Shown: piece by piece, positions 18,432 to 27,563 of the stretch
Numbering within the stretch: the first letter of the stretch is position 1
Layout of the letters: every line of letters starts with the position of its first letter
NCBI GenBank assembly: GCA_910589075.1
Contig: CAJUSK010000030.1
Span: 9,831-73,830 of the forward strand
Reading direction: 5' to 3'
DNA from: an uncultured Lachnospiraceae bacterium
Lineage (GTDB): Bacteria; Bacillota; Clostridia; Lachnospirales; Lachnospiraceae
DNA: 64,000 nt
Notes under the pieces: generated by a model
Databases searched by the model: none
What the model saw: only the letters and a program-made list of their open reading frames with translations
Told to the model about the DNA's origin: nothing
Translations under genes and position numbers: made by a program

Positions 18432-19688
18432 ATGGACATACCGGTTGTCTTTTCAACGGATGAAAACTACCTGTTCTATACAGTAATTGCCATTACGTCC
18501 ATGGCCGAACATGCCGGGCGGGATACGTTTTACAGAATATACCTGCTGGTTTCGGGAAAACTGGAAAAAGGCCACCCCCTGCTCACACAGCTCCAGGAGA
18601 GATACGGCAATATCGGCATACATCTTCTGTCCGTGGGCGAAGATGCCTTCGGCGGCGTCCACATCAACAATCCCCATGTGACAAAAGCCACATTTTACCG
18701 GCTTCTGCTCAGTGAACTGCTCCAGGACGACATATGTATTTATCTGGATTCAGACGTTATCGTCAACACAGACCTGCAGCAACTCTTCCGGACCCAACTG
18801 GGCGATGCATACATAGGGGGCGTCCGCGACTTGTGGATTGACTTTCTGCCGGATGCAGACAGAGAGCGGCGGCGGGAGCGGAGCCGCATCCCGTCCATGG
18901 ACCAGTATGTCAACGCCGGTGTGCTGCTTTTTAATCTGAAAAACCTGAGACGGGATCATATGGCGGAAAGATTCCGTGCCCATATGAAAATTGACTACCC
19001 CTATGAAGACCAGGATATATTAAATGTCTGTTGTTATGACCGAATTGTACATCTGCCAGCCAGATGGAACCTGTTTACCCTGTTTATGGGCCGTCTGGGG
19101 GAGATGGAAAAAAAGGGCATAGACAGGAATACCGTTATGGCGTTTGGAGAGCGAAAGGGAATCATCCATTATGCCACACCTTTTATCCGCCCGTGGGAGT
19201 CGCGGAGATTTCTGTGCAATGATATCTGGTGGGAATATGCGGGCAGATGGCAGGACAGCCGGGAATATCAGGCAATGGAGAAAAGCATGGAGCGGCAGGA
19301 GGCCGGCTACGGAGGAAAGCGGCTGGCGGCCTATTGCAGAGACTATAAAACGATATGTATCTGGGGGTTTACGGAGCAGGGCAGGAAGATTTACGCCAGC
19401 CTGCAGGCGGCAGGTGTAGCCGGGAAAATCTGCTTTATAGACATGGATCCGGAGAAACGGAAATTCACTTACTGTGGTATCCCTGTTCTGGCATTTTTAC
19501 CGGAAGCATACAGACCGGGAAAAATCTTGTATATTCTGGCAGGGCAAAGGAGCGGGAACGAAGTGCGCCGGATGCTTCGCAGGGCAGGAATACGGGATGC
19601 GGATATCGTGCGCTATGTCCGAAAAGATGTGGTCTACTACCAGTGTCTGAGGCCTGAGTTTGATGAAGAGGAGGATGGGAATGCCTGA
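18432..19688 (+). CDS. GT8 glycosyltransferase with C-terminal Rossmann-like module
   Basis: The 418-residue protein begins IPVVFSTDENYLFYTVIAITSM, and contains ICIYLDSDVIVNTDLQQLF (DxD motif of GT8), YVNAGVLLFNLKNLR and YEDQDILNVCCYDRIVHLP. These are the hallmark segments of the LgtC/RfaJ galactosyl- or glucosyltransferases, which are retaining and metal-dependent. The module follows at residues about 306-400 (ICIWGFTEQGRKIYASL, ICFIDMDPEKRKFTYCGIPV, ILAGQRSGNEVRRMLRRAGI). An ATG with GGAGG eleven bases before supports the start. Confidence 0.88.
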   Translation: MDIPVVFSTDENYLFYTVIAITSMAEHAGRDTFYRIYLLVSGKLEKGHPLLTQLQERYGNIGIHLLSVGEDAFGGVHINNPHVTKATFYRLLLSELLQDDICIYLDSDVIVNTDLQQLFRTQLGDAYIGGVRDLWIDFLPDADRERRRERSRIPSMDQYVNAGVLLFNLKNLRRDHMAERFRAHMKIDYPYEDQDILNVCCYDRIVHLPARWNLFTLFMGRLGEMEKKGIDRNTVMAFGERKGIIHYATPFIRPWESRRFLCNDIWWEYAGRWQDSREYQAMEKSMERQEAGYGGKRLAAYCRDYKTICIWGFTEQGRKIYASLQAAGVAGKICFIDMDPEKRKFTYCGIPVLAFLPEAYRPGKILYILAGQRSGNEVRRMLRRAGIRDADIVRYVRKDVVYYQCLRPEFDEEEDGNA

Positions 19689-21039
19689 TATTTCAGTGAT
19701 AGTGCCTGTATATAATGTGGAATGGTATCTTGAGGAATGCCTGGACAGCCTGGTTTCCCAGACTTGCAGGAATATAGAATTTATCTGCCTGAATGATGGT
19801 TCCACAGACCGTTCCCCTCAGATTCTGGAGCGGTATGCCGGGAGGGATAAGCGGATCCGGGTAATCCATAAGGAGAATGAAGGCTATGGCAAAACCATGA
19901 ACAAAGGGCTGGAACTGGCCACATCCCCCTGGATCGGGATCGTGGAAAGCGACGATTTTATTCGGGCAGACATGTTTGAAAAACTGTATGCTGCCGCTGC
20001 GGGCAGCCAGGCTGACATCATAAAGTGTAACTTTTATAAATATAAGACCAGGGAAGGAAAAGACACGGAATACAGCCGGGAATATCCGGAGTATTTATTT
20101 GAAAAAGAGATATGCCCGCTGCGGCACCCGGAAATTTATGACGCCCACAGCAGCATTTGGGCCGGGATATACAGGAAAGACTTCCTGGATAAAAACGGCA
20201 TACGGTTTCGGGAGACACCAGGGGCCTCCTACCAGGACATTTCCTTTCATTTCCGTGTCCTTTCCGATGCGGGAAAGATAAAACTCATAAAAGACGCCCT
20301 GCTATACTACCGCTCGGACAATCCGGCCTCATCCGTTTACAACCCGGATAAAATCCATTGCGTAGCGGGTGAAATGCAGGCCATAGAAGAATATATAAAA
20401 AGCCAGCCTCAGAAAAAGCAGGACTGCCTGTGGCCTGTTTTTACCAGAAAAAAGTTTTACGACTATCGGTGGAATTATATGCGCATGAATCCGCAGAGCC
20501 AATATGCTTTCCTGAAACAGATGCGTAAAGAGTTCAAGACGGATTACGAACAGGGAAGATTTGAAAATCTGCGATGGATCCGTGATTACAACAGGGACGA
20601 ATTGCTGGAGATCATAAATGACCCGTTTTCTTTTTATGTACGCACTGAAAACAGAAAATATGCCGATGAAAGACTGCAACTGGTGAAAACAGTGAAAAAG
20701 AGTATCTATTTAAAGGGCCTGTTACAGGAAATCCGTGAAGCAGAACGCACTGTGATTTACGGGGCGGGCGTTCGGGGGAAAAAGGTGGCCCGACGGTTGT
20801 TGGATCACGGCGTTCCGGTCCAGTCCCTTGTATTTGCCGTAACCCGTACAGGCCCGGAACGGGAGATAGAGGGAATCAGGGTAAAAGAGATAGAGAGCCT
20901 GGTCTGTGGCGAGGCTTTCATCATAGTTGCCGTAAAAGAGGACACACAACCGGAAATGTTGGGGAATCTGCAGAGACTGGGGTTTGAAAATATGATTCTG
21001 GCCGATGAGGAATTTATGGATGCCATAGGGATGCAATAA
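19681..21039 (+). CDS. GT2 glycosyltransferase with C-terminal Rossmann-like module
   Basis: The start is ATG 19681, preceded by GAGGAGGATGGG inside the end of the GT8 gene; the eight-base overlap suggests coupled translation. GT2 motifs are ISVIVPVYNVEWYLEECLDSL, CLNDGSTDRSPQIL and GIVESDDFIRADM. The module occupies residues about 355-450 (TVIYGAGVRGKKVARRLL, REIEGIRVKEIESL, FIIVAVKEDTQPEMLGNLQRLGF). The protein has 452 residues. Confidence 0.87.
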   Translation: MPDISVIVPVYNVEWYLEECLDSLVSQTCRNIEFICLNDGSTDRSPQILERYAGRDKRIRVIHKENEGYGKTMNKGLELATSPWIGIVESDDFIRADMFEKLYAAAAGSQADIIKCNFYKYKTREGKDTEYSREYPEYLFEKEICPLRHPEIYDAHSSIWAGIYRKDFLDKNGIRFRETPGASYQDISFHFRVLSDAGKIKLIKDALLYYRSDNPASSVYNPDKIHCVAGEMQAIEEYIKSQPQKKQDCLWPVFTRKKFYDYRWNYMRMNPQSQYAFLKQMRKEFKTDYEQGRFENLRWIRDYNRDELLEIINDPFSFYVRTENRKYADERLQLVKTVKKSIYLKGLLQEIREAERTVIYGAGVRGKKVARRLLDHGVPVQSLVFAVTRTGPEREIEGIRVKEIESLVCGEAFIIVAVKEDTQPEMLGNLQRLGFENMILADEEFMDAIGMQ

Positions 21040-21058
21040 AGAAAAGAGGAGAAAGACC

Positions 21059-22423
21059 ATGCCCAAAGCCACACTGATCCTGCCGTCGCTGAACGTAGGC
21101 GGCTACATAGAAGAATGCCTGGAAAGCGTCCGGTGTCAGAGCCTGGAGGACATCGAAATCCTGTGCATAGACGCCGGGTCCACAGACGGCACATACGAAA
21201 TCCTTCGGGAACATGCCGCCAGAGACAGCCGCATCCGCCTGATCCGTTCCCAGGTAAGAAGCTATGGATACCAGGTGAACCTGGGCCTTTCCATAGCCCG
21301 GGGGGAATACGTGGGGATCGTGGAGACAGACGACAGCATAGAGCCGGACATGTATGAAACCCTGTGCCGGGTGGCCGGAGAAGAAGGCCTTGACTATGCC
21401 AAAGGGGGCTTTTATACAATGGCCGCGCCCTGTGAAGGGGAACGCTACCTGCTGGAACACCCCCTTCCGGATACGGGCAGGCTGCTCTCCTATACTTACT
21501 ATACAGACCGCCCCCTTTCGCCGGATGTGTATATCTGGAACGGCGTCTACCGCAGGGAGTTTCTGCAGAAACATCAGATCCGCCTGAACGAAAGCCCCGG
21601 AGCGGCCTTTCAGGACTGCGGGCTGCGCTATCTGACAGACATGAACCTGGAGCGGGGGATGTTCATCGACAGACTGCTGTACAGATACCGCCGGGACAAC
21701 GCCGCATCCTCCACCTATGATACCCGGTTTGCCCGGTTCAACCTGGAGGAATGCCGCTACATCCGCAGACAGATGCAGGAGCAGGGGCTGACGGACCGGG
21801 CAAGGCGTGCCTTTATGGCCAGGGAGAGCGTAATGATGGCCCTCTCCCCCTATATGACCTACCGGGAACACAGCCGGCCGGACGAAGCCGTCCGCAGGGA
21901 CATGGAAGAGATGAGACAGATCATCTGCCGCGACCGCGAAGAGGGGCTGCTTACGCGCAGAGAGATGCACCCGGATTTCTACCTGGAAATGCGCCTGTTT
22001 ACGGAAAACCCGCAGGCTTATGAGGCCTATGCGGGGATACGCGCGGAGATAAACAGCAGCGTCTACAGAGACTTTGTACGTGAGATGAGGGGAAAAGACC
22101 AGATCGTGGTGTGCTGCGCAGGGAAGGCGGCGAAGTTCGCCCTGTGCCTGCTGCGCATGAACGGGCTGGAGAACATCGCCGCCGTCTGTGACAATAACAA
22201 AGCCCTCTGGGGCGGGACCTACCAGGGCAGGGAAGTGGTCAGCCCCAAAGAGGCGGTGAAGCGCTATCCAAAGGCCCACTACCTGGTAGCCAACAGGGTC
22301 TGTCCCGGGGAGATTATGAAACAGCTTGCAGGATATGGGATCAGGGAGGAAGCCATGTCCGCCTACACCCTGCCCCTGCAGGCCTTTGGAAGCACCAACC
22401 TGTTTATGCGGGATATGGACTGA
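21059..22423 (+). CDS. GT2 glycosyltransferase with degenerate C-terminal Rossmann-like module
   Basis: The 454-residue GT2 protein has ATLILPSLNVGGYIEECLESV, LCIDAGSTDGTYEIL and GIVETDDSIEPDM. The module at residues about 346-440 has lost the usual first glycine pattern (IVVCCAGKAAKFALCLL instead of GxGxxG) but keeps AVCDNNKALWGGTYQGREVVSP and EIMKQLAGYGI. This suggests the dinucleotide-type loop is not always needed. A strong AGAGGAGAAAG site precedes ATG 21059. Markedly G+C-rich compared with the first genes of the locus. Confidence 0.86.
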   Translation: MPKATLILPSLNVGGYIEECLESVRCQSLEDIEILCIDAGSTDGTYEILREHAARDSRIRLIRSQVRSYGYQVNLGLSIARGEYVGIVETDDSIEPDMYETLCRVAGEEGLDYAKGGFYTMAAPCEGERYLLEHPLPDTGRLLSYTYYTDRPLSPDVYIWNGVYRREFLQKHQIRLNESPGAAFQDCGLRYLTDMNLERGMFIDRLLYRYRRDNAASSTYDTRFARFNLEECRYIRRQMQEQGLTDRARRAFMARESVMMALSPYMTYREHSRPDEAVRRDMEEMRQIICRDREEGLLTRREMHPDFYLEMRLFTENPQAYEAYAGIRAEINSSVYRDFVREMRGKDQIVVCCAGKAAKFALCLLRMNGLENIAAVCDNNKALWGGTYQGREVVSPKEAVKRYPKAHYLVANRVCPGEIMKQLAGYGIREEAMSAYTLPLQAFGSTNLFMRDMD

Positions 22424-22558
22424 GGGATACTATCAGGCCGGCGCAAAGGACAGCCGCCGTCTGCCCGGACGCACAGCAGCTGTTACAGCCGGGAATCCGG
22501 CAGTGATACACCCATTACTACAACTGAGGGTCAGAACGTGATAAAAAGGAGCGCAGCC

Positions 22559-25096
22559 ATGACAGCGGAGCAGAGAAAAAAAGAACTGCCCGGCGCCATT
22601 CTCAGATGGTACGGGATTGAAAAAGGAAGCCGTGTGGCCTGCATTGTTACGGAGAAGGGATGCAGCACACAGACGGCGGAAAGCCTGGAGGAGATGGGGC
22701 TTTGGGTCACCCGCATCCCCCTTGGACAAATAGAGAGAGGCTATGAGACAGAAGGGGGACAAAGGACAGACCAGGAACATACAAACACCCTCAGCGCGTC
22801 TGCCGCCTCCGGCGTACCCGGCAGCTATGACATTATAACGGCCATAGACATTATTTCCTATGCCCATAACCCGGCAGCTATGTTGCGCCAGGCCAGAGGT
22901 CTTCTGCGCCCCAATGGCCGCCTTCTGCTTGCAGCGGACAACCGCCTGGGAATCCGCTACTTCTGCGGTGACAGGGACGCCTTCACATGGAAAAACTATG
23001 ACGGCATAGAAAACTACACCCACCTGCATCTCTGGGAGCGGGCGGCCATGGAAGGACGCGCCTATGCCATGTCCGAACTGGAGGCTTTTCTGGAAGAGGC
23101 AGGTTTTGCCCGCCGCCGCTTCTATTCCGTATTCCCCCGGCTGGAAAACCCCCAGCTCCTGCTGGCTCATGGCTACATCCCCAACGAAGGCCTGGACATA
23201 CGCCTCTTCCCGGAATACAACAGCCCGGAAACGGTATTCCTGCTGGAAGAAGAACTCTACCCGTCCCTGCTGGAAAACGGCCTGCTCCATGCCATGGCCA
23301 ATGCCTTCTTTGTGGAGTGCCCCATATCCGGCCCCTTCCATCCGGCGGACCAGGTGACCCTGTCCGGGGAGCGGGGGCCGGAGAATGCCATGGCCACCAT
23401 TCTGAAACAGGGCGGAAGGGTGGAAAAACGGGCGTTATATCCTGCGGGGCAGGAGAGGATCCGCCGCCTGTATGAGAACAACTGCTATCTGACAGGGCGC
23501 GGCGTATCCATGATACCGGGAAAGCTCCAGGGGGAGGCCTTTGTGATGCCCTATGTACCAGGGATACCGGCCAACGACTGCCTGCGGGGGCTGCTTGCCG
23601 CGGACAAAGAGGCTTTCCTTGTCAGGCTGGATGAACTGTGGGAAATCATCCTGAATTCCTCAGAGCATGCCGCCCCGGAGGAGGTGGATTGGGAGAAGTT
23701 TGAACCGGGATGGGAGAAACGAAAAAAAGACGACCCGGACAGGGAGAAATGGGGAAGGCTGGCCCGTGCCTTTGGGGAGGGGCCGGGAGGCCCCGGCCCC
23801 ATCCTCAAACGGGGCTATGTGGATCTGGTGTCTCTGAACTGTTTTTATCATAAAGAGCGGTTTGTGTTCTACGACCAGGAGCTGTACCTGGAGAACGTGC
23901 CGGCCAGGGCCATTCTGCTTCGGACCATCGAGTTCATCTATAAATTTAACGACCATCTGGACACCGTCATCCCCAGGTGGGATCTGTTTGAACGGTACGG
24001 GATCGGGGAACATATGGGGCTGTACCAGAGGTTTGTGTCCTTGTTCCTCGCCAGACTGCGGGCGGACGACGGGCTGTCGGATTACTATAAGGAAGGCAGG
24101 CGGGCGTATGAGACGGTGATGGAAAACCGCCGCCGGCTGAACTACCAGGCAGGAAGCTATGAAAAGATCTTCCGGGACATCTTCCACCACACAAAGGGCA
24201 GGCGTCTCTACCTGTTCGGAGCGGGGAAATACGCCCGCCTGTTTCAGGAGCGGTATGGAACCCTTTTTCCCATAGCCGGCTGCCTGGACAATGACAGGAC
24301 GCGGCAGGGGAAAGAGGCATGGGGGCTGCCGGTCTGCGGCCCGGAGATACTGGATACGATGAACCCGGCGGAGTATAAGGTGATGGTGTGCATCCGGGAT
24401 TACATGCCGGTGGTAAAACAGTTGATGCGCAGGGGCGTCCCCAACTTCAGCGTGTACGACCCGGAGAAGACATATCCCTGCGGCATGGGCGGACAGACGG
24501 AAAGACAGACATTTCCACGGACAGAAAACACAGGGAAAAACGGCTTACCCCTGCCGCCGGGAAACCGCATGCCTGACAGAGCGGGGGGCAGTACGCCTGA
24601 GACTGCAGAAAAGGACCCGAAGACAGGGGCGGCATCCCCGGCGTGGGAGAAGCCGTACAACGTGGGCTACGTGGCCGGGGTATTTGACATGTTCCACATG
24701 GGGCATCTGAACCTGCTGCGCCGTGCAAAGGAGCAGTGCAGCCATCTGATCGTGGGGGTGGTGACAGACGAAGGCGTCATCAGACACAAACGTTCCCGGC
24801 CCCGGATTCCGTTTCAGGAGAGACTTGCCATCGTGGCGGCCTGCCGGTATGTGGACGAGGCGGTGGAAATCCCCCTGGACCAAGGGGATACGGACGAGGC
24901 ATACCGCCGTTACGGCTTCGACGTGCAGTTTTCGGGAAGCGATTATGCCGACGACCCAAGATGGCAGGCAAAGCGTGAGTTCCTGCAGAGAAACGGTTCA
25001 GATATGGTGTTCTTCCCTTATACCGAGGGCGTAAGCACCACGATGCTCAAAGACATGCTGGACAGAGAGAAAAACGAGAGCAGTGAAAACGGCTGA
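22559..25096 (+). CDS. methyltransferase / Rossmann-like module / cytidylyltransferase fusion protein
   Basis: The start is ATG 22559 with AAAGGAG six bases upstream; a GTG seven codons earlier is less likely. The 845-residue protein has three parts. Residues about 60-250 look like a class I methyltransferase (YDIITAIDIISYAHNPAAML, LLRPNGRLLLAADNRLGI). A long middle region of unassigned function follows. The recurrent module is at about 547-640 (RLYLFGAGKYARLF, AGCLDNDRTRQG). After a low-complexity linker, residues about 700-840 are a TagD-like nucleotidyltransferase (GVFDMFHMGHLNLL with the HxGH motif, FQERLAIVAACRYVDE, EGVSTTMLKDML). The last would make a CDP-linked alcohol such as CDP-glycerol or CDP-ethanolamine for glycan decoration. 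Confidence 0.8.
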   Translation: MTAEQRKKELPGAILRWYGIEKGSRVACIVTEKGCSTQTAESLEEMGLWVTRIPLGQIERGYETEGGQRTDQEHTNTLSASAASGVPGSYDIITAIDIISYAHNPAAMLRQARGLLRPNGRLLLAADNRLGIRYFCGDRDAFTWKNYDGIENYTHLHLWERAAMEGRAYAMSELEAFLEEAGFARRRFYSVFPRLENPQLLLAHGYIPNEGLDIRLFPEYNSPETVFLLEEELYPSLLENGLLHAMANAFFVECPISGPFHPADQVTLSGERGPENAMATILKQGGRVEKRALYPAGQERIRRLYENNCYLTGRGVSMIPGKLQGEAFVMPYVPGIPANDCLRGLLAADKEAFLVRLDELWEIILNSSEHAAPEEVDWEKFEPGWEKRKKDDPDREKWGRLARAFGEGPGGPGPILKRGYVDLVSLNCFYHKERFVFYDQELYLENVPARAILLRTIEFIYKFNDHLDTVIPRWDLFERYGIGEHMGLYQRFVSLFLARLRADDGLSDYYKEGRRAYETVMENRRRLNYQAGSYEKIFRDIFHHTKGRRLYLFGAGKYARLFQERYGTLFPIAGCLDNDRTRQGKEAWGLPVCGPEILDTMNPAEYKVMVCIRDYMPVVKQLMRRGVPNFSVYDPEKTYPCGMGGQTERQTFPRTENTGKNGLPLPPGNRMPDRAGGSTPETAEKDPKTGAASPAWEKPYNVGYVAGVFDMFHMGHLNLLRRAKEQCSHLIVGVVTDEGVIRHKRSRPRIPFQERLAIVAACRYVDEAVEIPLDQGDTDEAYRRYGFDVQFSGSDYADDPRWQAKREFLQRNGSDMVFFPYTEGVSTTMLKDMLDREKNESSENG

Positions 25097-25158
25097 GCGC
25101 AGGGAGAGACACGGCCCGGCCGCAGTAAGACCCTGTATAACAAGACGGAGGTAATGTT

Positions 25159-26433
25159 ATGGAAAAGGTATGCGCAATGGGAGGCATCATATTCAGCGTG
25201 GAAAAGCCGGGGCGGAGCATTTCCATGCTGCGGGAGGCGGGCATAGAGGGGATTTTATTTGACTTCGGCCTGTTCGCGCCGCTTGAATGGGTGTTTCGGG
25301 AACAGGAAAAGAAAGAAGAAGAGCGAAAGATAGATCCTGCCCGCATGCGGAAATATTTTGACAAAGCAGCGGATGCTTTTGCCGCCCATGACTTCCTGCC
25401 TTCCATTGCCCGCATGCCCTTTGTCAGCCTCACAACAGAGATCCGGGATCCGGGTTTAAACAGCCTGGTGCGCAAAATCAATACAGAATGTATCAGGGCC
25501 TGTGAAGGGATGGGTGTGCGGGAGATCATTGTACAGCCTTTGTTTGCAGGGCTCGCACGGGAGGAGATGTGGGAGACCAACCGTTCCTTTTTCCTCGCCC
25601 TGTCAGATACATGCCAAAAGAAAGAAACCAGACTTTTGCTGACAAACCAGTGCCGCAGCCAGGGCGGGCGGCTTGTGCGGGGCGTGTGCTCGGACGGGGA
25701 AGAGGCGGCCCGGTGGGTGGATGCACTGAACCGGGAGGCGGGCCTGGAGCGGTTCGGCTTCTGCCTGGACATGGGGATCTGTAACCTGTGCAAACAGGAC
25801 GTACAGGGGGTGGTGCTGTCTCTGGGCAGGCGTATCCGCGCTGTAGTGCTGATGGAAAATGACGGGGAACATATGGCCCGGCTGCTGCCCTTTACCAGCG
25901 CATATATACGCCGGTCCACCATGGACTGGCTGGGGCTGATCCGGGGGCTGCGCCGGACCGGGTTTGACGGGTTCCTCATACTGGAGACGACAGATACGAC
26001 GGTGGCTTTTTCACCGCTGCTGCAGCCGTCCCTGGCGCCGGTGTACGGTGCGCTGCTGGATTACTTTGCCCTGCAGATCGGGATTGAGAATGACCTGAAA
26101 AAGTATGAGAGGATTGTATTATTCGGGGCGGGGAATATGTGCCGCAATTACATGAAATGTTATGGAGAGAAATATCCGCCGCTGTTTACCTGCGACAACA
26201 ATCCGAAACTGTGGGGGAGCCGGTTTGAGGGGCTGGAGGTGAAAAGCCCGGAGGAACTGAGAGGCCTGCCGGAGGACTGGGGCGTGATTATCTGCAATAT
26301 TTTTTATCGTGAGATTGAATCGCAGCTACGCGCCATGGGGATAGGGAATATCGGGTATTTTAATGATGAATATATGCCTTCCTTTTACTTTGACAGATTC
26401 AAGAGGGATACGGAGGATGAGGAAGAGGCATAA
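25159..26433 (+). CDS. TIM-barrel sugar isomerase/epimerase-like protein with C-terminal Rossmann-like module
   Basis: The 424-residue protein opens GGIIFSVEKPGRSISMLREAGIEGILFDF, and has IARMPFVSL, IIVQPLFAG, LERFGFCLDMGICNL, VVLMENDGEH and GFDGFLILETTDTT, matching the xylose-isomerase-like TIM barrel (sugar phosphate isomerase/epimerase superfamily) by pattern. Whether all metal ligands are kept cannot be settled by eye. The module is at residues about 316-410 (IVLFGAGNMCRNYMKCY, FTCDNNPKLWGSRFEGLEVKSPEEL, VIICNIFYREIESQLRAMGI). GGAGGT precedes ATG 25159. Last gene of the glycan block. Confidence 0.72.
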   Translation: MEKVCAMGGIIFSVEKPGRSISMLREAGIEGILFDFGLFAPLEWVFREQEKKEEERKIDPARMRKYFDKAADAFAAHDFLPSIARMPFVSLTTEIRDPGLNSLVRKINTECIRACEGMGVREIIVQPLFAGLAREEMWETNRSFFLALSDTCQKKETRLLLTNQCRSQGGRLVRGVCSDGEEAARWVDALNREAGLERFGFCLDMGICNLCKQDVQGVVLSLGRRIRAVVLMENDGEHMARLLPFTSAYIRRSTMDWLGLIRGLRRTGFDGFLILETTDTTVAFSPLLQPSLAPVYGALLDYFALQIGIENDLKKYERIVLFGAGNMCRNYMKCYGEKYPPLFTCDNNPKLWGSRFEGLEVKSPEELRGLPEDWGVIICNIFYREIESQLRAMGIGNIGYFNDEYMPSFYFDRFKRDTEDEEEA

Positions 26434-26755
26434 AGGGCGACAGAACAGAAATACATCCGGTTTTTGATGGAAACAGCTTAGTGAATGTAAAGATGCAGAT
26501 GGCTAACGTCTATTGTCATTATGGGATTCATTTGATACAATAATACAAAATCAATAGAGAGGCCTTCTGGCAAATTACAGATCCGTGTTGACGACACATA
26601 TTTCTTTTTTTCAAATTTGAAATCGGCATTTGTGCAGATTTATCCGATAAATATATTTTATCGAAACAGACCTTCAAGTCAAAAGCGATTTGGAGGTTTT
26701 TCATTCTCTGTTTTAATACTTAAAACTTGTCTTCATAGCGAAAGGAACACCCCAA
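26434..26755. other. 322-base gap closing the glycan block
   Basis: No coding region is seen. The gap is A+T-rich and contains one hairpin-plus-T-run at 26670-26701. It separates the 26-kb co-directional glycan block from an unrelated acetyltransferase gene. A promoter for that gene presumably lies near its 3' end, but I could not identify a convincing -35/-10 pair. Confidence 0.6.
26670..26701 (+). terminator. likely intrinsic terminator of the glycan block
   Basis: An 11-base stem (ACCTTCAAGTC with GATTTGGAGGT, including G-T pairs) with a six-base loop is followed by five T. It is the only terminator-like structure found downstream of the 21-gene block, about 240 bases after the last stop. 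Confidence 0.5.
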
Positions 26756-27538
26756 ATGAACAACACCCAAATCACCCAAATCGCCCTGGAACAATCCGCC
26801 AATGACTGCAACTGCAATCCGGCAGATTTTACGGCCGGTGAAAACCGTTTTTTCCCTTCCTCCGTTTCCGACAAAGCCAAACGTTATCTGGAGCTGCCCC
26901 ATATCTGTAACCTTGTATCCTATGGTTCCAATATTGTAACTACAGCGCAGGCACCCCTGCTTCCCGCATTACGGCAGGTTATCAGCCACATGCCTCATAT
27001 CGAACACTGCTTTGAAACGCCAGGGATATACGCCATTAACAATGTACTGGAGAAGGTACATGCAAAAATCTGCATTCAGTCCTCTTATTTCCTCCCGGAT
27101 CCGGATGCAATCTGCCAGTTTCATGAGTCCTGCACATATGAGCTGCGTGTTTTGCAGCCGGAGGATTTTTCTCCTCTGTATATTTCCACATGGAGCAATG
27201 CACTGTGCGCAGACCGGAAAACTCTGGACAGACTGGCTGTAGGTGCATATGACAAAGGCCGCCTGGTGGGGCTGGCCGGATGCTCTGCCGACAGCGATAC
27301 TATGTGGCAGATCGGTGTGGACGTCCTTCCCGCCTACAGGCGAAAGGGCATTGGGGCCATACTGACAAACCGGCTGGCCAGGGAGACGTTTGACCGTGGG
27401 TATGTCCCCTTTTACTGTGCGGCATGGTCCAATGTAAAATCCGCTAAAAATGCCGTCCGCAGCGGTTTCCGTCCGGGCTGGGTTGAAGCTGCTGCGAAAA
27501 GTGATTTGTCTGTAAAACAGATGCTCCATGAAACATAA
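26756..27538 (+). CDS. GNAT-family N-acetyltransferase
   Basis: The 260-residue protein has a C-terminal GNAT domain: LVGLAGCSADSDTMWQIGVDVLP, then YRRKGIGAILTNRLA, which is the acetyl-CoA pyrophosphate-binding motif A (R/Q-x-x-G-x-G/A), then VPFYCAAWSNVKSAKNAVRSGF as motif B. The first 120 residues have no recognised domain. GNAT enzymes acetylate amines of small molecules or proteins; the substrate is unknown. It appears to be a single-gene unit, with AAAGGA upstream of ATG 26756. Confidence 0.82.
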   Translation: MNNTQITQIALEQSANDCNCNPADFTAGENRFFPSSVSDKAKRYLELPHICNLVSYGSNIVTTAQAPLLPALRQVISHMPHIEHCFETPGIYAINNVLEKVHAKICIQSSYFLPDPDAICQFHESCTYELRVLQPEDFSPLYISTWSNALCADRKTLDRLAVGAYDKGRLVGLAGCSADSDTMWQIGVDVLPAYRRKGIGAILTNRLARETFDRGYVPFYCAAWSNVKSAKNAVRSGFRPGWVEAAAKSDLSVKQMLHET

Positions 27539-27563
27539 AGGGAGCTTCCATTGTTTTCCGGGA

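Noticed and set aside
21014..22279. Minus-strand open frame of about 420 codons opposite a GT2 gene
   Set aside because: High G+C leaves the opposite strand open by chance. The plus-strand gene has intact GT2 motifs and a good ribosome site.
26500..26530. Degenerate copy of the ATGACAATAG repeat arm (CTATTGTCAT)
   Set aside because: Only one 10-base arm matches, with no partner arm or centre. Chance cannot be excluded.
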